A stretch of DNA of 64,000 nucleotides from Vreelandella malpeensis (GTDB lineage Bacteria > Pseudomonadota > Gammaproteobacteria > Pseudomonadales > Halomonadaceae): positions 558,001 through 622,000 of the forward strand of contig NZ_WHVL01000001.1 of NCBI RefSeq assembly GCF_020622355.1, read 5' to 3'. Numbering within the stretch: position 1 is the stretch's first letter; each line of letters opens with the position of its first letter. The position numbers and the translations under genes were made by a program. Under the pieces are notes generated by a model. That model ran no database searches, was not told where the DNA came from, and saw only the letters and a list, made by a program, of their open reading frames with translations. Below, piece after piece: positions 1 to 8,790 of the stretch.

Positions 1-441
1 ATGGTGCGCATCCTGATCAACTCCGGCGTCAACGGGGCGGATCTCGTCTCCATGCCGGTGATGATGGCTCAGGCGGTGGCTAACGGGGTGGGTGACATCT
101 ATCCCTTCTTCGCGCCGGCGGTCGGGGCGCTGGGCGCCTTCATCGCGGGCTCCAACACGGTCTCGAACCTGATGCTGGCGGAGTTCCAGTTCAGCGTCGC
201 CCAGACCCTTGGGATCTCCACCGCGATGATGATCGCACTTCAAGCCGTGGGCGCGGCGGCGGGCAACATGATCGCCATCCACAACGTGGTGGCGGCCTCG
301 GCCACGGTAGGGCTTCTGGGGCGTGAAGGCGCGACCATCCGTATCACCATCCTGCCGACGATCTACTATCTGACCGCCACCGGCATCATCGCGCTGATCG
401 CCTTCTATGTGCTGGGGGTAACGGACCCGCTGGTCTCGTGA
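1..441 (+). CDS. lldP: L-lactate/glycolate permease, C-terminal part (cut by window start)
   Basis: This is the last ~146 residues of an LldP-family proton-coupled lactate permease; the 5' part lies outside the window. The fragment is strongly hydrophobic, with at least three membrane segments, and carries the family signatures GSNTVSNLML and AAAGNMIAIHNVVAA before a final hydrophobic helix. LldP and its paralogue GlcA import lactate and glycolate with protons across the inner membrane. Lying beside a 2-hydroxyacid oxidase and near glycolate oxidase genes, it could serve either substrate, so the symbol is provisional. The ATG at position 1 is an internal methionine, not the start. A strong terminator follows. 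Confidence 0.9.
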   Translation: MVRILINSGVNGADLVSMPVMMAQAVANGVGDIYPFFAPAVGALGAFIAGSNTVSNLMLAEFQFSVAQTLGISTAMMIALQAVGAAAGNMIAIHNVVAASATVGLLGREGATIRITILPTIYYLTATGIIALIAFYVLGVTDPLVS

Positions 442-515
442 CCCGCGAATGTCCTGAACCGGGCGCGTCCTGAACCAGAGAGTCCTGACCTGCAGAGATG
501 GGCGCTTAACGAAAA

Positions 516-541
516 AAAACCACCCCGCCGGGGTGGTTTTT
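516..541. terminator. Bidirectional rho-independent terminator
   Basis: Inverted repeat AAAACCACCCC / GGGGTGGTTTT with a 3-base loop. It is flanked by an A run on the left and a T run on the right, so it can stop transcripts from both sides. It sits between the permease (plus) and the converging carbonic anhydrase gene (minus). Confidence 0.9.
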
Positions 542-558
542 CGTTGAGGGCAGCGGGC

Positions 559-1083
559 TCAGTCCAGGCGCTTGAGGGTGCGGGCGTGCTCCTTGGCGCG
601 GGCCACGTAGCTCTGGGCGTTGAGCTTGAGTCCTTCGATGGCGCCTTCTGGCAGGGTCTTCACCACTCGGGCCGGGGAGCCGACGATCAGGGAGTTGGGG
701 GGAAACACCGCGCCCTCCTTCACGAAGGCGCAGGCGCCGACCAGGCTGTTCTCGCCGATCACCGCGCCGTTGAGCACCACCGCCTGAATCCCGATCAGGC
801 AGCCATCCTCCACCGTGCAGCCATGCAGCATCGCCTGATGCCCGACGGTCACGCCCTTGCCGATCTTGAGCGGAAAGCTCGGGTCCGCGTGGAGCACGGC
901 GCCGTCTTGAATGTTGCTCTCCTCGCCCACTTCCAGGTGTTCGGTATCGCCCCGCAGCACGGCCCGATACCAGACGCTCGCACGGGCCTTGAGGGTGACT
1001 CGCCCCATCACGTCGGCGGTCTCGGCGATATAGACGTCATCGCCGATCGCCGGGCGGTGCTCTCCAAATTGATAGATGGCCAC
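559..1083 (-). CDS. Gamma-class carbonic anhydrase family protein (YrdA-like)
   Basis: 174 aa left-handed beta-helix protein of the gamma-carbonic anhydrase/YrdA family, built from hexapeptide repeats. The metal-site histidines are visible in DGAVLHAD and in VGHQAMLHGC, as in the zinc-binding trimers of this family. The start is a GTG, chosen because a perfect AGGAGG lies 6 bases upstream. It follows the YdiJ-type oxidase gene by 50 bases on the same strand and may be the last gene of that operon. Family members have weak or unproven carbonic anhydrase activity, so a role in CO2/bicarbonate handling is an inference. Confidence 0.88.
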   Translation of the reverse strand: MAIYQFGEHRPAIGDDVYIAETADVMGRVTLKARASVWYRAVLRGDTEHLEVGEESNIQDGAVLHADPSFPLKIGKGVTVGHQAMLHGCTVEDGCLIGIQAVVLNGAVIGENSLVGACAFVKEGAVFPPNSLIVGSPARVVKTLPEGAIEGLKLNAQSYVARAKEHARTLKRLD

Positions 1084-1133
1084 GAAAACCTCCTGTCAGA
1101 GATGTTGCGTTGTTGTTCTGGGAGTATCCACCG

Positions 1134-4133
1134 CTAGGCTAACGCCTGTTCCAGCACCCGGGCAACGTGAAGCGCTTCGCGCCCGGCCCCGTCGTGGATC
1201 TGATGACGACAGCTCGTGCCGTCGGCGACGACCAGGGTATCGGCCTCGGCCTCGCGCACCGCGGGCAGCAGGGCAAGCTCCGCCATCTTGAGCGAGGCGT
1301 CGTGGTGCTCCGCCTCATAGCCGAAGCTTCCCGCCATGCCGCAGCAGGAGGATTCGATGGTCTTCACCTCGAGTCCGGGAATCCAGCCCAGCACCTCCTG
1401 AACCGGCCTGAGCGCATCGAAGGCCTTCTGGTGGCAGTGGCCGTGCAGCAACGCCCGGGCGGCGGGAAGCGGGCCAAGGGGCAGGTCGAGCTCCCCCGCC
1501 GCCTTCGCTTTGACCAGAAACTCCTCGAAAAGATAGGCGGCCTCGGCCAGGGCCCGGGCCTCGTCGCCATAGCCGTACTGCAGGAACTCGTCTCTCAACG
1601 TCAGAAGACAGGAAGGCTCGAGGCCCACTATGGCCACGCCGCGCTCGACGAAAGGCATCAGGTGATCGAGGGTGCGCCTGGCCTCCGCCTTGGCCTTGTC
1701 GAACTGACCCGCGGACAGGTAGGTACGCCCGCAGCACAGTGGGCGCTGCCCTGGGCGCACGTTCACGTGCACGTGGTAGCCCGCCGCCTCCAGTACCCGC
1801 TTGGCCGCCCGGGCGTTGTCGCTTTCCATGTAGTTGTTGAAGGTATCGACGAACAGCATCACCTCACGCTCCCCGTTCGAGGGAGAAGAGGCCCGGGCGC
1901 CGGCCAGGAAGTTGCCTTCAAAGACCGGAAACGCCCGGGCCCGGGCAAGGCCAAGGGCATCCTTGAGCGGTCGGGCGAGAAACGGTGTACGCTCCACCGC
2001 CCGGGTGACTCCGCGAAGGCGATGCGCCCAGGCCGCGTAGCGCGGCATCTCTCCTACCAGGCGGTCGCGAAGCGATAGCCCCTTGAGCCGGGCCCGTGCG
2101 GTACGCGCTTCGATCTTGAACTTGGCCATGTCCACCCCGGTGGGGCAGTCGCGCTTGCAGCCCTTGCAGGAAACGCACAGATCCAGCGCTTCCTTGACGC
2201 TGTCGCTGGCCAATCCCTGCTCGCCGAGCTGGCCGGAGAGCACCAGGCGCAGGGTATTGGCCCGGCCCCGGGTCAGGTGCTTCTCCTCCAGGGTAGCCCG
2301 GTAGCTCGGGCACATGGTGTCGGCATCGAACTTGCGGCAATGCCCGTTGTTGTTGCACATTTCCACCGCCATGGCGAGGCCGTGGGTCGCATCCCCGGCG
2401 CTGCCTGGCGGGCTCTGTTCACCGGTGAGGGGGTCGCGCTCGACGTTCCAGGCCGACCAGTCGAACACCGGGGTAATGGGAATGCGCTGATAGCTCGCGG
2501 GAAAGCGAAAGTAGCGTTCGTCGTCCATCTTCGGGGTATCGACGATCTTGCCCGGGTTGTAGAGGTTGTGGGGGTCGAACAGCGCCTTGATCTCCTTGAA
2601 CGCATCGTTGACCGTCTCGCCGAACTGCCAGGCCACCCACTCGCCGCGGCAGATACCGTCGCCGTGCTCGCCGGAGTAGGCGCCCTTGTATTCGCGCACA
2701 AGACGCGAGGCGTGCTCGGCGATCTCGCGCATCTTCGCCGCGCCCCCCCGGCGCATGTCCAGAATCGGACGCACGTGCAGCGTGCCGACCCCGGCATGGG
2801 CGTACCAGGTGCCTTCGGTCCCATAGCGGTTGAACACCTCGGTGAGCTTGTCGGTGTACTCGGCCAGGTGCTCGAGCGGCACCGCGCAGTCCTCGATGAA
2901 GGACACCGGCTTGCCGTCGCCTTTCATGCTCATCATGATGTTGAGCCCGGCCTTGCGTACGTTCCATAGCGCCTTCTGCTCCTGGGCCTCGGCCATCTCG
3001 ACCACGCTCCCGGCCAGCCCCAGATCCCCCATCAGTGCCGTGAGCTCCTCAAGCTTTTTAAGCTGCTCGTCCTGGTTCGTGCCGGCGAACTCCACCAGCA
3101 GCATCGCCTCGGGCCGGCCGATCAGCGCTTTCTCGATCACCGGACGAAAGGCAGGATTTTCCAGCGAGAGCTCGATCATGGTGCGATCGACAAGCTCCAC
3201 CGCCATGGGGCCGAGCTTGACGATATGCTGGGTCAGGTCCATCGCCTGGTAGAAGGTCGGGAAGTTCACCACCCCCAGCACCTTGTGTTCCGGCAACGGC
3301 GAGAGCCGCAAGGTCAGCCGCCGGCTCACCCCCAGGGTGCCCTCGGAGCCCACCAGCAGGTGGGCCAGGTTGGCGCGATGGATGGCGTCGTAGGGAATCG
3401 GGTTCTGGCAGTCGAAGAGATCCAGGTTGTAGCCCCCCACCCGGCGCAGCACCTTGGGGAAGTGGCTGCGAATTTCCGGACCCACCCGCTCGGCGATGGC
3501 CCGCACCCGCCGGGCCAACGCGGCCTCCCGGGAGCCCTTGGCCATGGCGTCGACGAAACCGAGGCTCACCTCGTCGCCGTCGGCAAGCACCGCGTCGAGC
3601 CCCAGCACGTTGTGCACCATGTTGCCGTAGTAGATCGAGCGGGAACCACAGGAGTTGTTGCCCGCCATGCCGCCGAGGGTGCACTGAGCACTGGTGGAGA
3701 CGTCCACCGGATACCAGAGGCCGTAGGGCTTGAGCCAGGCATTGAGATGATCGAGCACGATGCCCGGCTCGACCACCACGGTCCGGGCCTGTTCGTCGAA
3801 CGCCACCACCTGGTTGAGCCACCGGGTGGTATCGATCACCAGGGCCTCTCCCACGGTCTGGCCGCACTGGCTGGTGCCCCCGCCGCGGGCCAGCACCGGC
3901 ACTCCCTCGGCCCGGGCGATGGCGAGCGCCCGGGTCAGGTCCTCCTGATGGCGGGGGATCACCACGCCCACCGGGGTCACCTGATAGATCGAGGCGTCCG
4001 TGGCGTAGCGCCCCCGACTGGCCCGATCGAAAAGCACGTCACCTTCGATCTCGCGGGTGAGCCGGTCGGCGAAGGCCCCGACCGGCGCGATCCGGGCATC
4101 CCGTGAGCGGTGTTGCGGGGTGAGTGACGTCAT
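1134..4133 (-). CDS. ydiJ: FAD-binding and Fe-S 2-hydroxyacid oxidase/dehydrogenase (YdiJ type)
   Basis: 999 aa fusion protein. An N-terminal GlcD-like FAD domain (PCMH fold, LARGGGTSQCGQTVG at about residue 81) is followed by a FAD-oxidase C domain. Next comes a ferredoxin-like region with CNNNGHC (~591) and CVSCKGCKRDCP (~652), then two CCG domains (LCCGRTYLS; SSCCGMAGSFGYE). E. coli YdiJ has the same layout and about the same length and acts on D-2-hydroxyglutarate; relatives act on D-lactate. The start at 4133 is preferred because GAGGAG precedes it; an upstream ATG at 4211 lies inside the aminotransferase gene. It starts 13 bases after the aminotransferase. Family assignment is firm; the substrate is inferred. 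Confidence 0.9.
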   Translation of the reverse strand: MTSLTPQHRSRDARIAPVGAFADRLTREIEGDVLFDRASRGRYATDASIYQVTPVGVVIPRHQEDLTRALAIARAEGVPVLARGGGTSQCGQTVGEALVIDTTRWLNQVVAFDEQARTVVVEPGIVLDHLNAWLKPYGLWYPVDVSTSAQCTLGGMAGNNSCGSRSIYYGNMVHNVLGLDAVLADGDEVSLGFVDAMAKGSREAALARRVRAIAERVGPEIRSHFPKVLRRVGGYNLDLFDCQNPIPYDAIHRANLAHLLVGSEGTLGVSRRLTLRLSPLPEHKVLGVVNFPTFYQAMDLTQHIVKLGPMAVELVDRTMIELSLENPAFRPVIEKALIGRPEAMLLVEFAGTNQDEQLKKLEELTALMGDLGLAGSVVEMAEAQEQKALWNVRKAGLNIMMSMKGDGKPVSFIEDCAVPLEHLAEYTDKLTEVFNRYGTEGTWYAHAGVGTLHVRPILDMRRGGAAKMREIAEHASRLVREYKGAYSGEHGDGICRGEWVAWQFGETVNDAFKEIKALFDPHNLYNPGKIVDTPKMDDERYFRFPASYQRIPITPVFDWSAWNVERDPLTGEQSPPGSAGDATHGLAMAVEMCNNNGHCRKFDADTMCPSYRATLEEKHLTRGRANTLRLVLSGQLGEQGLASDSVKEALDLCVSCKGCKRDCPTGVDMAKFKIEARTARARLKGLSLRDRLVGEMPRYAAWAHRLRGVTRAVERTPFLARPLKDALGLARARAFPVFEGNFLAGARASSPSNGEREVMLFVDTFNNYMESDNARAAKRVLEAAGYHVHVNVRPGQRPLCCGRTYLSAGQFDKAKAEARRTLDHLMPFVERGVAIVGLEPSCLLTLRDEFLQYGYGDEARALAEAAYLFEEFLVKAKAAGELDLPLGPLPAARALLHGHCHQKAFDALRPVQEVLGWIPGLEVKTIESSCCGMAGSFGYEAEHHDASLKMAELALLPAVREAEADTLVVADGTSCRHQIHDGAGREALHVARVLEQALA

Positions 4134-4146
4134 GGGAACTCCTCGC

Positions 4147-5370
4147 TTACTGGGTGGACTCGGCCTGGGCGAAGCGGTGCGGATGATCGGCGAAGTACTC
4201 GAGCGCCGCACTCACGCCGCTCGACTTGAGCGTGACGCCGGCAAGCTTCAATCCCGCCTCGCAGCCGCCGAGGGTGGCGATCAGGGTCAGGTCGTTGCAG
4301 TCACCCAGGTGGCCGATGCGAAACATCTTGCCCTTGGCCTTGCCAAGGCCCATCCCCAGCGACAGATCGAAGCGCTCGTAGATGATCTTGCGCACCACGT
4401 CCGCATCCACGCCCTCGGGTACCACCACGCCGGTCAGCACCGGAGAGTAGAGGGCCGGGTCCTGGCACTGCACCTCGAGCCCCCAGGCCTCGACGGCAGC
4501 GCGCACCCCCGCCCCCCAGCGCGCGTGGCGCTCGAAGACGTGTTCCATACCCTCTTCCAGCAGCATGTCGAGGGCCTCGTTCAAGCCGTAGAGCAGGTTG
4601 GTACTCGGCGTGTAGGGCCAGTAGCCGTTCTTGTTCGCCTCCAGGATCTCGTCCCAGGCCCAGAAACTCTTGGGAAGCATCGCCTGGCGGCTGGCCTCGA
4701 TGGCCTTGGGCGAGAGCGCGTTGAAGCTGATGCCCGGCGGCAGCATCAGGCCCTTCTGGGAGCCGGACACGGTCACGTCCACGCCCCACTCGTCATGGCG
4801 ATAGTCGGCGCTGGCGAGACCGGAAATCGTATCGACGATCAGAAGCGCCGGGTGGTTGGCTGCATCGATTGCCCGGCGCACCGCGGCGATGTCGCTGGTA
4901 ACCCCGGTGGAGGTTTCGTTATGCACCACGCACACCGCCTTGATGGCGTGCTCACCGTCCTCTTTGAGGCGCTTCTCGATCAAATCCGCCTGTACGCCCT
5001 GGCGCCAGCCCTCGTAGCCGGGAAGCCCGAGAAACTCGGGCTCGAGCTGCAGGCGCCTGGCCATCTTCTCCCACAGGGTGGCAAAGTGGCCGGTTTCGAA
5101 CATCAACACCCGATCGTTGGGAGACAGCGTATTGGCCAGCGCCGCTTCCCAGGCGCCGGTGCCCGAGGCGGGATAGATCACCACCGGATGCTCGGTCTTG
5201 AACACTTGCTTGATCTTTTCCAGAAGCTCCCGGCCGAGGGCGCCGAACTCCGGGCCGCGGTGGTCGATGGTGGGCAGGCTCATGGCGCGCAGGATGCGAT
5301 CCGGCACCGGCGAAGGGCCGGGGATCTGCAGGAAGTGGCGACCGGTCGGGTGGAAGTCGAGGTTCAGCAT
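4147..5370 (-). CDS. Class V aminotransferase, serine/alanine-glyoxylate aminotransferase type
   Basis: 407 aa PLP enzyme of fold type I, class V. The Schiff-base lysine is K206 in VSGSQKGLMLPPG and the ring-nitrogen aspartate is D180 in LLIVDTISGLAS. The N-terminal IPGPSPVPDRILRAM and YPASGTGAWEAAL match the serine-glyoxylate/alanine-glyoxylate transaminase family, which turns glyoxylate into glycine. An AAAGGACA ribosome site precedes the ATG. A 104-base gap separates it from the upstream CoA-transferase gene, the largest gap inside this operon. In context it would drain glyoxylate made by this operon or by glycolate oxidase. The amino donor cannot be read from sequence. Confidence 0.88.
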   Translation of the reverse strand: MLNLDFHPTGRHFLQIPGPSPVPDRILRAMSLPTIDHRGPEFGALGRELLEKIKQVFKTEHPVVIYPASGTGAWEAALANTLSPNDRVLMFETGHFATLWEKMARRLQLEPEFLGLPGYEGWRQGVQADLIEKRLKEDGEHAIKAVCVVHNETSTGVTSDIAAVRRAIDAANHPALLIVDTISGLASADYRHDEWGVDVTVSGSQKGLMLPPGISFNALSPKAIEASRQAMLPKSFWAWDEILEANKNGYWPYTPSTNLLYGLNEALDMLLEEGMEHVFERHARWGAGVRAAVEAWGLEVQCQDPALYSPVLTGVVVPEGVDADVVRKIIYERFDLSLGMGLGKAKGKMFRIGHLGDCNDLTLIATLGGCEAGLKLAGVTLKSSGVSAALEYFADHPHRFAQAESTQ

Positions 5371-5426
5371 GGGTCGTGTCCTTTTATTGGTTGTTCTTGA
5401 AGCTGATTGGTGAAACTGGCTATTGA

Positions 5427-5455
5427 CGCAATTTGTATAATGAATGCAATTTGCG
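5427..5455. promoter_or_regulatory. Imperfect inverted repeat ahead of the aminotransferase gene
   Basis: CGCAATTTG and CAATTTGCG face each other across 11 AT-rich bases. It lies in the 104-base gap between the CoA-transferase stop and the aminotransferase start, and looks like an operator or internal promoter region. The 7-mer CAATTTG is also a direct repeat 18 bases apart. The function is a guess. Confidence 0.35.
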
Positions 5456-5474
5456 GGTTTAAAAAAACCGTTGC

Positions 5475-6662
5475 CTACTTGATGCAGCCCGCCTCGCGCA
5501 GGGCGTCGATTTCCGTGCGCTCGATGCCGAGGGTGCCGAGCACCTCATCGGTATGCTGGGCGAACAGCGGCGCCGGAGTGTGGATGGCCGAGGGCGTACG
5601 CGAGAACTTGCTGGGAAAGCCGATGGTCTTCATGCGCCCGATGACCGGATGCTCCATCTCCTGCACCATTCCCCGGGCCAGGTAGTGCTCGTCGTTCAGG
5701 GCCTGGGCGAAATCGTTGATCGGCCCGGCGGGGACGCCTGCGCTGTCGCACAGGATCAGCCACTCATCCACCGTGCGACTCGCCATCAAGTCCTCGAGCA
5801 GGGCCTCGAGTTCGTCGACGTGCTGGCCGCGATCAAAATTGGTCAGAAAGCGCGCGTCCTCCATCAGCGCCGGCTCGCCCAGCACGTCGGTGCAAAAGCG
5901 CTCCCAGGTGCGCTGGTTGGCGCAGCCCAGCATCAGGTAGCCGTCGCTCGCCTTCACGGCCTGGTAAGGGGCGGAGACCCGGTGACGCCAGCCCGTGGGC
6001 GCCGGCACGGTGTTTTCTGCGAAATAGGCCGCGGCCTCCCAGGTGAACCAGGGCAGCCCGCACTCGGTGATGGCGATATCGATATGCTGGCCTTCGCCGG
6101 TGTTCATGCGGTGGATGTAGGCGGCCAGTATCGAGTACACGGCCGTGATGCCGGCACCGATGTCGTACACCGCGATACCTGTCTTGAGCGGGCGCCGCCC
6201 GGGCTCGCCGGTCATCGACATCAGCCCGGTCATGCCCTGGGCTACCAGGTCGAAGCCCCCCTTGTGACTGTAGGGGCCGGTCTGGCCGTACCCGGAGATC
6301 GAGCAGTAGACGATGGCGGGGTTGATCGCCTTGATGGTGTCGTAGTCGATGGCCAGCGACTGGGTGACCCCCGGGCGGTAGTTCTCGACGATGACGTCGG
6401 CGCTGGCCGCGAGCTCGTAGAAGATCTCGCGGCCGCGAGCTTCCTTCAGGTTCAGCGAGATGCTCTTCTTGTTGCGGTTGATCTGGGAAAAGCAGGTGGA
6501 CTCGCCGTTGACGTAGGGCCCCATCTGGCGGCTGTCGTCACCGCCGTTGAGCTTCTCCACCTTGATGACCTCGGCGCCCATGTCGGCCAGCACCATGGTG
6601 CAGTAGGGGCCGGCCATGATCTGGGAGACGTCGAGGATCTTGAGGTTGTCTAACGCGGACAT
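5475..6662 (-). CDS. CaiB/BaiF family (class III) CoA-transferase
   Basis: 395 aa, the usual length for a single-domain class III CoA-transferase. These enzymes move CoA between carboxylic acids through an enzyme-bound aspartyl thioester. The catalytic aspartate is D167 in TGIAVYDIGAGITA; other family blocks are VIKVEKLNGGDDSR and VENYRPGVTQ. AAGGAGAAA precedes the ATG. It follows the crotonase gene by 15 bases. CoA-transferase plus crotonase pairs occur in carnitine (CaiB/CaiD) and acrylate (AcuN/AcuK) metabolism, so activation of an imported acid is the likely role. Donor and acceptor are unknown. It is too short to be the two-domain DMSP enzyme DddD. Confidence 0.88.
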   Translation of the reverse strand: MSALDNLKILDVSQIMAGPYCTMVLADMGAEVIKVEKLNGGDDSRQMGPYVNGESTCFSQINRNKKSISLNLKEARGREIFYELAASADVIVENYRPGVTQSLAIDYDTIKAINPAIVYCSISGYGQTGPYSHKGGFDLVAQGMTGLMSMTGEPGRRPLKTGIAVYDIGAGITAVYSILAAYIHRMNTGEGQHIDIAITECGLPWFTWEAAAYFAENTVPAPTGWRHRVSAPYQAVKASDGYLMLGCANQRTWERFCTDVLGEPALMEDARFLTNFDRGQHVDELEALLEDLMASRTVDEWLILCDSAGVPAGPINDFAQALNDEHYLARGMVQEMEHPVIGRMKTIGFPSKFSRTPSAIHTPAPLFAQHTDEVLGTLGIERTEIDALREAGCIK

Positions 6663-6677
6663 GGATTTCTCCTTGAA

Positions 6678-7481
6678 TTAGCGACCGGACCACTCGAAGG
6701 GGGTCTTGTCGACGAACTTCCGCACGGCCGCGCCGAAGTCTTCGCTGGTGTAGCAGATGCCGACCCAATCGTCCCCGGCATCCGGCGACAGACGCCCGGC
6801 CTCGCGCACGCGGTTGATCAGCGCCTTGCTCGCCTGCAGGGTCAGCGGCGCCCGGGCGAGAAAGGCGCCGGCCAACGCCTTCACCTCGAAGGCGATCGTG
6901 TCCTGGTCGAACAGGGCGTTCACCAACCCGAGTGCCAGGGCCTCCTCACCGTTGACGAGCCGGGCCATCATCAGCACCTCCTTGGTGCGGGCGGTGCCGA
7001 GCATCTCGAGGAGTCTCGACACGTTGGTGATCGACAGCGTATTGCCCAGGGTCTTGGCGATGGGCACGCCGAACTTCATCGATGCGGTGGCGTAGCGAAA
7101 ATCGCATACCAGGGCCAGGGCCGCGCCCCCGCCGACGCAGGCACCCTCGATCATCGCCAGGGTGGGCTTGGGAAAGCGTTCGAGCTTGCCCACCACCCGG
7201 TCGATGCGCCGCTCGTAGTCGATGGCGTCCTCGCGCTTGTCGAAGTGGGCGAACTGGGTGATGTCGGTACCGGCGACGAAGGCCTCGCCCCCTACCCCGT
7301 AGAGCACCAGGGCGTGCACGCCGCTGTCGTCGGCGAGGGTGTCGCAGTAGTACTCGAGGGCGTTGTACATCTCCCAGGTCATGGCGTTGCGGCTTTGCGG
7401 GCGGTTGAACCCGAGCCAGGCCACGCCTTCATCGATGGAAAAGCGCACGCTGTCCGTGGTCGGTCGCGATGTCTGCGCCAT
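6678..7481 (-). CDS. Crotonase-fold protein (enoyl-CoA hydratase/isomerase family) without the classical catalytic Glu pair
   Basis: 267 aa crotonase-superfamily protein with the oxyanion-hole elements FVAGTDITQF (~68) and ACVGGGAALALVCD (~114). The two glutamates of enoyl-CoA hydratases (rat E144 and E164) align with A121 and with I141/A142 in FGVPIAKTLGNTLS. Classical hydratase chemistry is therefore doubtful, and another crotonase reaction (C-C cleavage, decarboxylation, thioester hydrolysis) is possible. AGGAGA lies ahead of the ATG. It lies between dctM (21 bases upstream) and the CoA-transferase (15 bases downstream), so it probably acts on the CoA ester that the transferase makes. Fold is sure, reaction unknown. 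Confidence 0.87.
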   Translation of the reverse strand: MAQTSRPTTDSVRFSIDEGVAWLGFNRPQSRNAMTWEMYNALEYYCDTLADDSGVHALVLYGVGGEAFVAGTDITQFAHFDKREDAIDYERRIDRVVGKLERFPKPTLAMIEGACVGGGAALALVCDFRYATASMKFGVPIAKTLGNTLSITNVSRLLEMLGTARTKEVLMMARLVNGEEALALGLVNALFDQDTIAFEVKALAGAFLARAPLTLQASKALINRVREAGRLSPDAGDDWVGICYTSEDFGAAVRKFVDKTPFEWSGR

Positions 7482-7502
7482 GGGATTTCTCCTGAACGGG
7501 CT

Positions 7503-8786
7503 CTACCCGTAGATGAAGTTCACCAGCGCCAGGGCGAACGCGGGAATGTAGGTATTGATCATGAGAATCGTGAACAGCACCGCGATGAACCACAGGTTCG
7601 TCTTCGAGGTCGCCCAGATGTCCGACTTGGCGATCGAACACGAGGCGATCAGTACGCTGGCCACCGGCGGCGTCTGCTGGCCGATGGCCAGGTTCAACGT
7701 CACGATCAGGCCAAAGTGCAGCGGATCGATCCCCACCTCGATCACCAGCGGCAGCACGATGGGCACCACCAGGATGATGGCCGCCGCTGAGTGCAGGAAG
7801 ATACCCAGGATCAGGAAGATGATGTTCAAGAGTGCCAGGATGATGTACTTGTTGCTGGTCCAGTCGCTGATCTGCATGGCGATGGCCTGGGGCACCCGGG
7901 TCTCGGTGAGATAGCCGCCCACCACCGCCGAGGCCGCCACCAGGAGCATCACCACCGCGGTCTGTACCCCGGCGCTCTTGCAGGAGTCGATGAAGTTCTT
8001 GATGGTGAACTCGCGATACACCACGGCGCTGATGAAGATGGCCACGCACACGGCGAGCGCCGCGCCCTCCGTCGCGGTGACAAAACCGCCGAAGATACCG
8101 CCGAGGATGATGACCGGAATCAACAGCGCCCAGACCGCTTCCTTCAGCGCAAGCCAGAGCTGGGAGACGCGAAAGCGCCCTTCCGAGGGGAAATCGTACT
8201 TGCGCGCCAGGTAGTAGCACATCGCCGCCAGGCCCATGGCGCCCAGAAGCCCCGGGAAGATCCCCGCGACGAACATCTGCACCACGGATTCCCCGGACAT
8301 GACCGCGTAGAGGATCATGGGAATCGAGGGCGGCAGGATGATCGCCAGACTCGCCGCCGAGGAGGAGATCGAGGCGGCGAACTCTTTCGAGTAGCCCTTC
8401 TTGCGCATGGCGGGAATCAGGATGCTGCCGATGGCCGACACCCCGGCCACGGAGGAGCCGGAAATCTCGGCAAAGAAGACCGAGGCGCCGATGGTCACCA
8501 TCGAGAGCCCGCCCTTGATGAACCCCACCATCGCCATGGCCAGATCGATCAGCCGCCGGGAGATGCTCGAGGCGTTCATGATCGCACCGGCCAGGATGAA
8601 CAGCGGAATCGCGATGAGCGGGAAGTTGGTCGCGCCTTCGAACATGGTCATGCCGACGGTGGGCATGGCCATGCTGCCGTAGGTCATGAAGGTGGCCACC
8701 GTCCCGACCAGCGCGAGCGCGACCGCCACGGGGACGTTGATCAGAATCAGCACGATCAGCGCCAGAAAGATATACAAGATGACCAT
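7503..8786 (-). CDS. dctM: TRAP transporter large permease (DctM/SiaM type)
   Basis: 427 aa inner-membrane protein with about 11-12 hydrophobic segments. Family blocks include ISGSSVAGVSAIGSILIP and the loop LPPSIPMILY. With the small subunit and the periplasmic binding protein it forms a sodium-driven importer for organic acids. The start at 8786 follows GAGGATAA; an upstream ATG at 8834 would overlap dctQ by 44 bases and is less likely. The gene starts 4 bases after dctQ. Confidence 0.93.
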   Translation of the reverse strand: MVILYIFLALIVLILINVPVAVALALVGTVATFMTYGSMAMPTVGMTMFEGATNFPLIAIPLFILAGAIMNASSISRRLIDLAMAMVGFIKGGLSMVTIGASVFFAEISGSSVAGVSAIGSILIPAMRKKGYSKEFAASISSSAASLAIILPPSIPMILYAVMSGESVVQMFVAGIFPGLLGAMGLAAMCYYLARKYDFPSEGRFRVSQLWLALKEAVWALLIPVIILGGIFGGFVTATEGAALAVCVAIFISAVVYREFTIKNFIDSCKSAGVQTAVVMLLVAASAVVGGYLTETRVPQAIAMQISDWTSNKYIILALLNIIFLILGIFLHSAAAIILVVPIVLPLVIEVGIDPLHFGLIVTLNLAIGQQTPPVASVLIASCSIAKSDIWATSKTNLWFIAVLFTILMINTYIPAFALALVNFIYG

Positions 8787-8790
8787 GGGA

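Noticed and set aside
5475..6662. CoA-transferase as DMSP lyase DddD
   Set aside because: DddD is about twice as long with two CoA-transferase domains and is usually near dddT/dddB/dddC; none is here.
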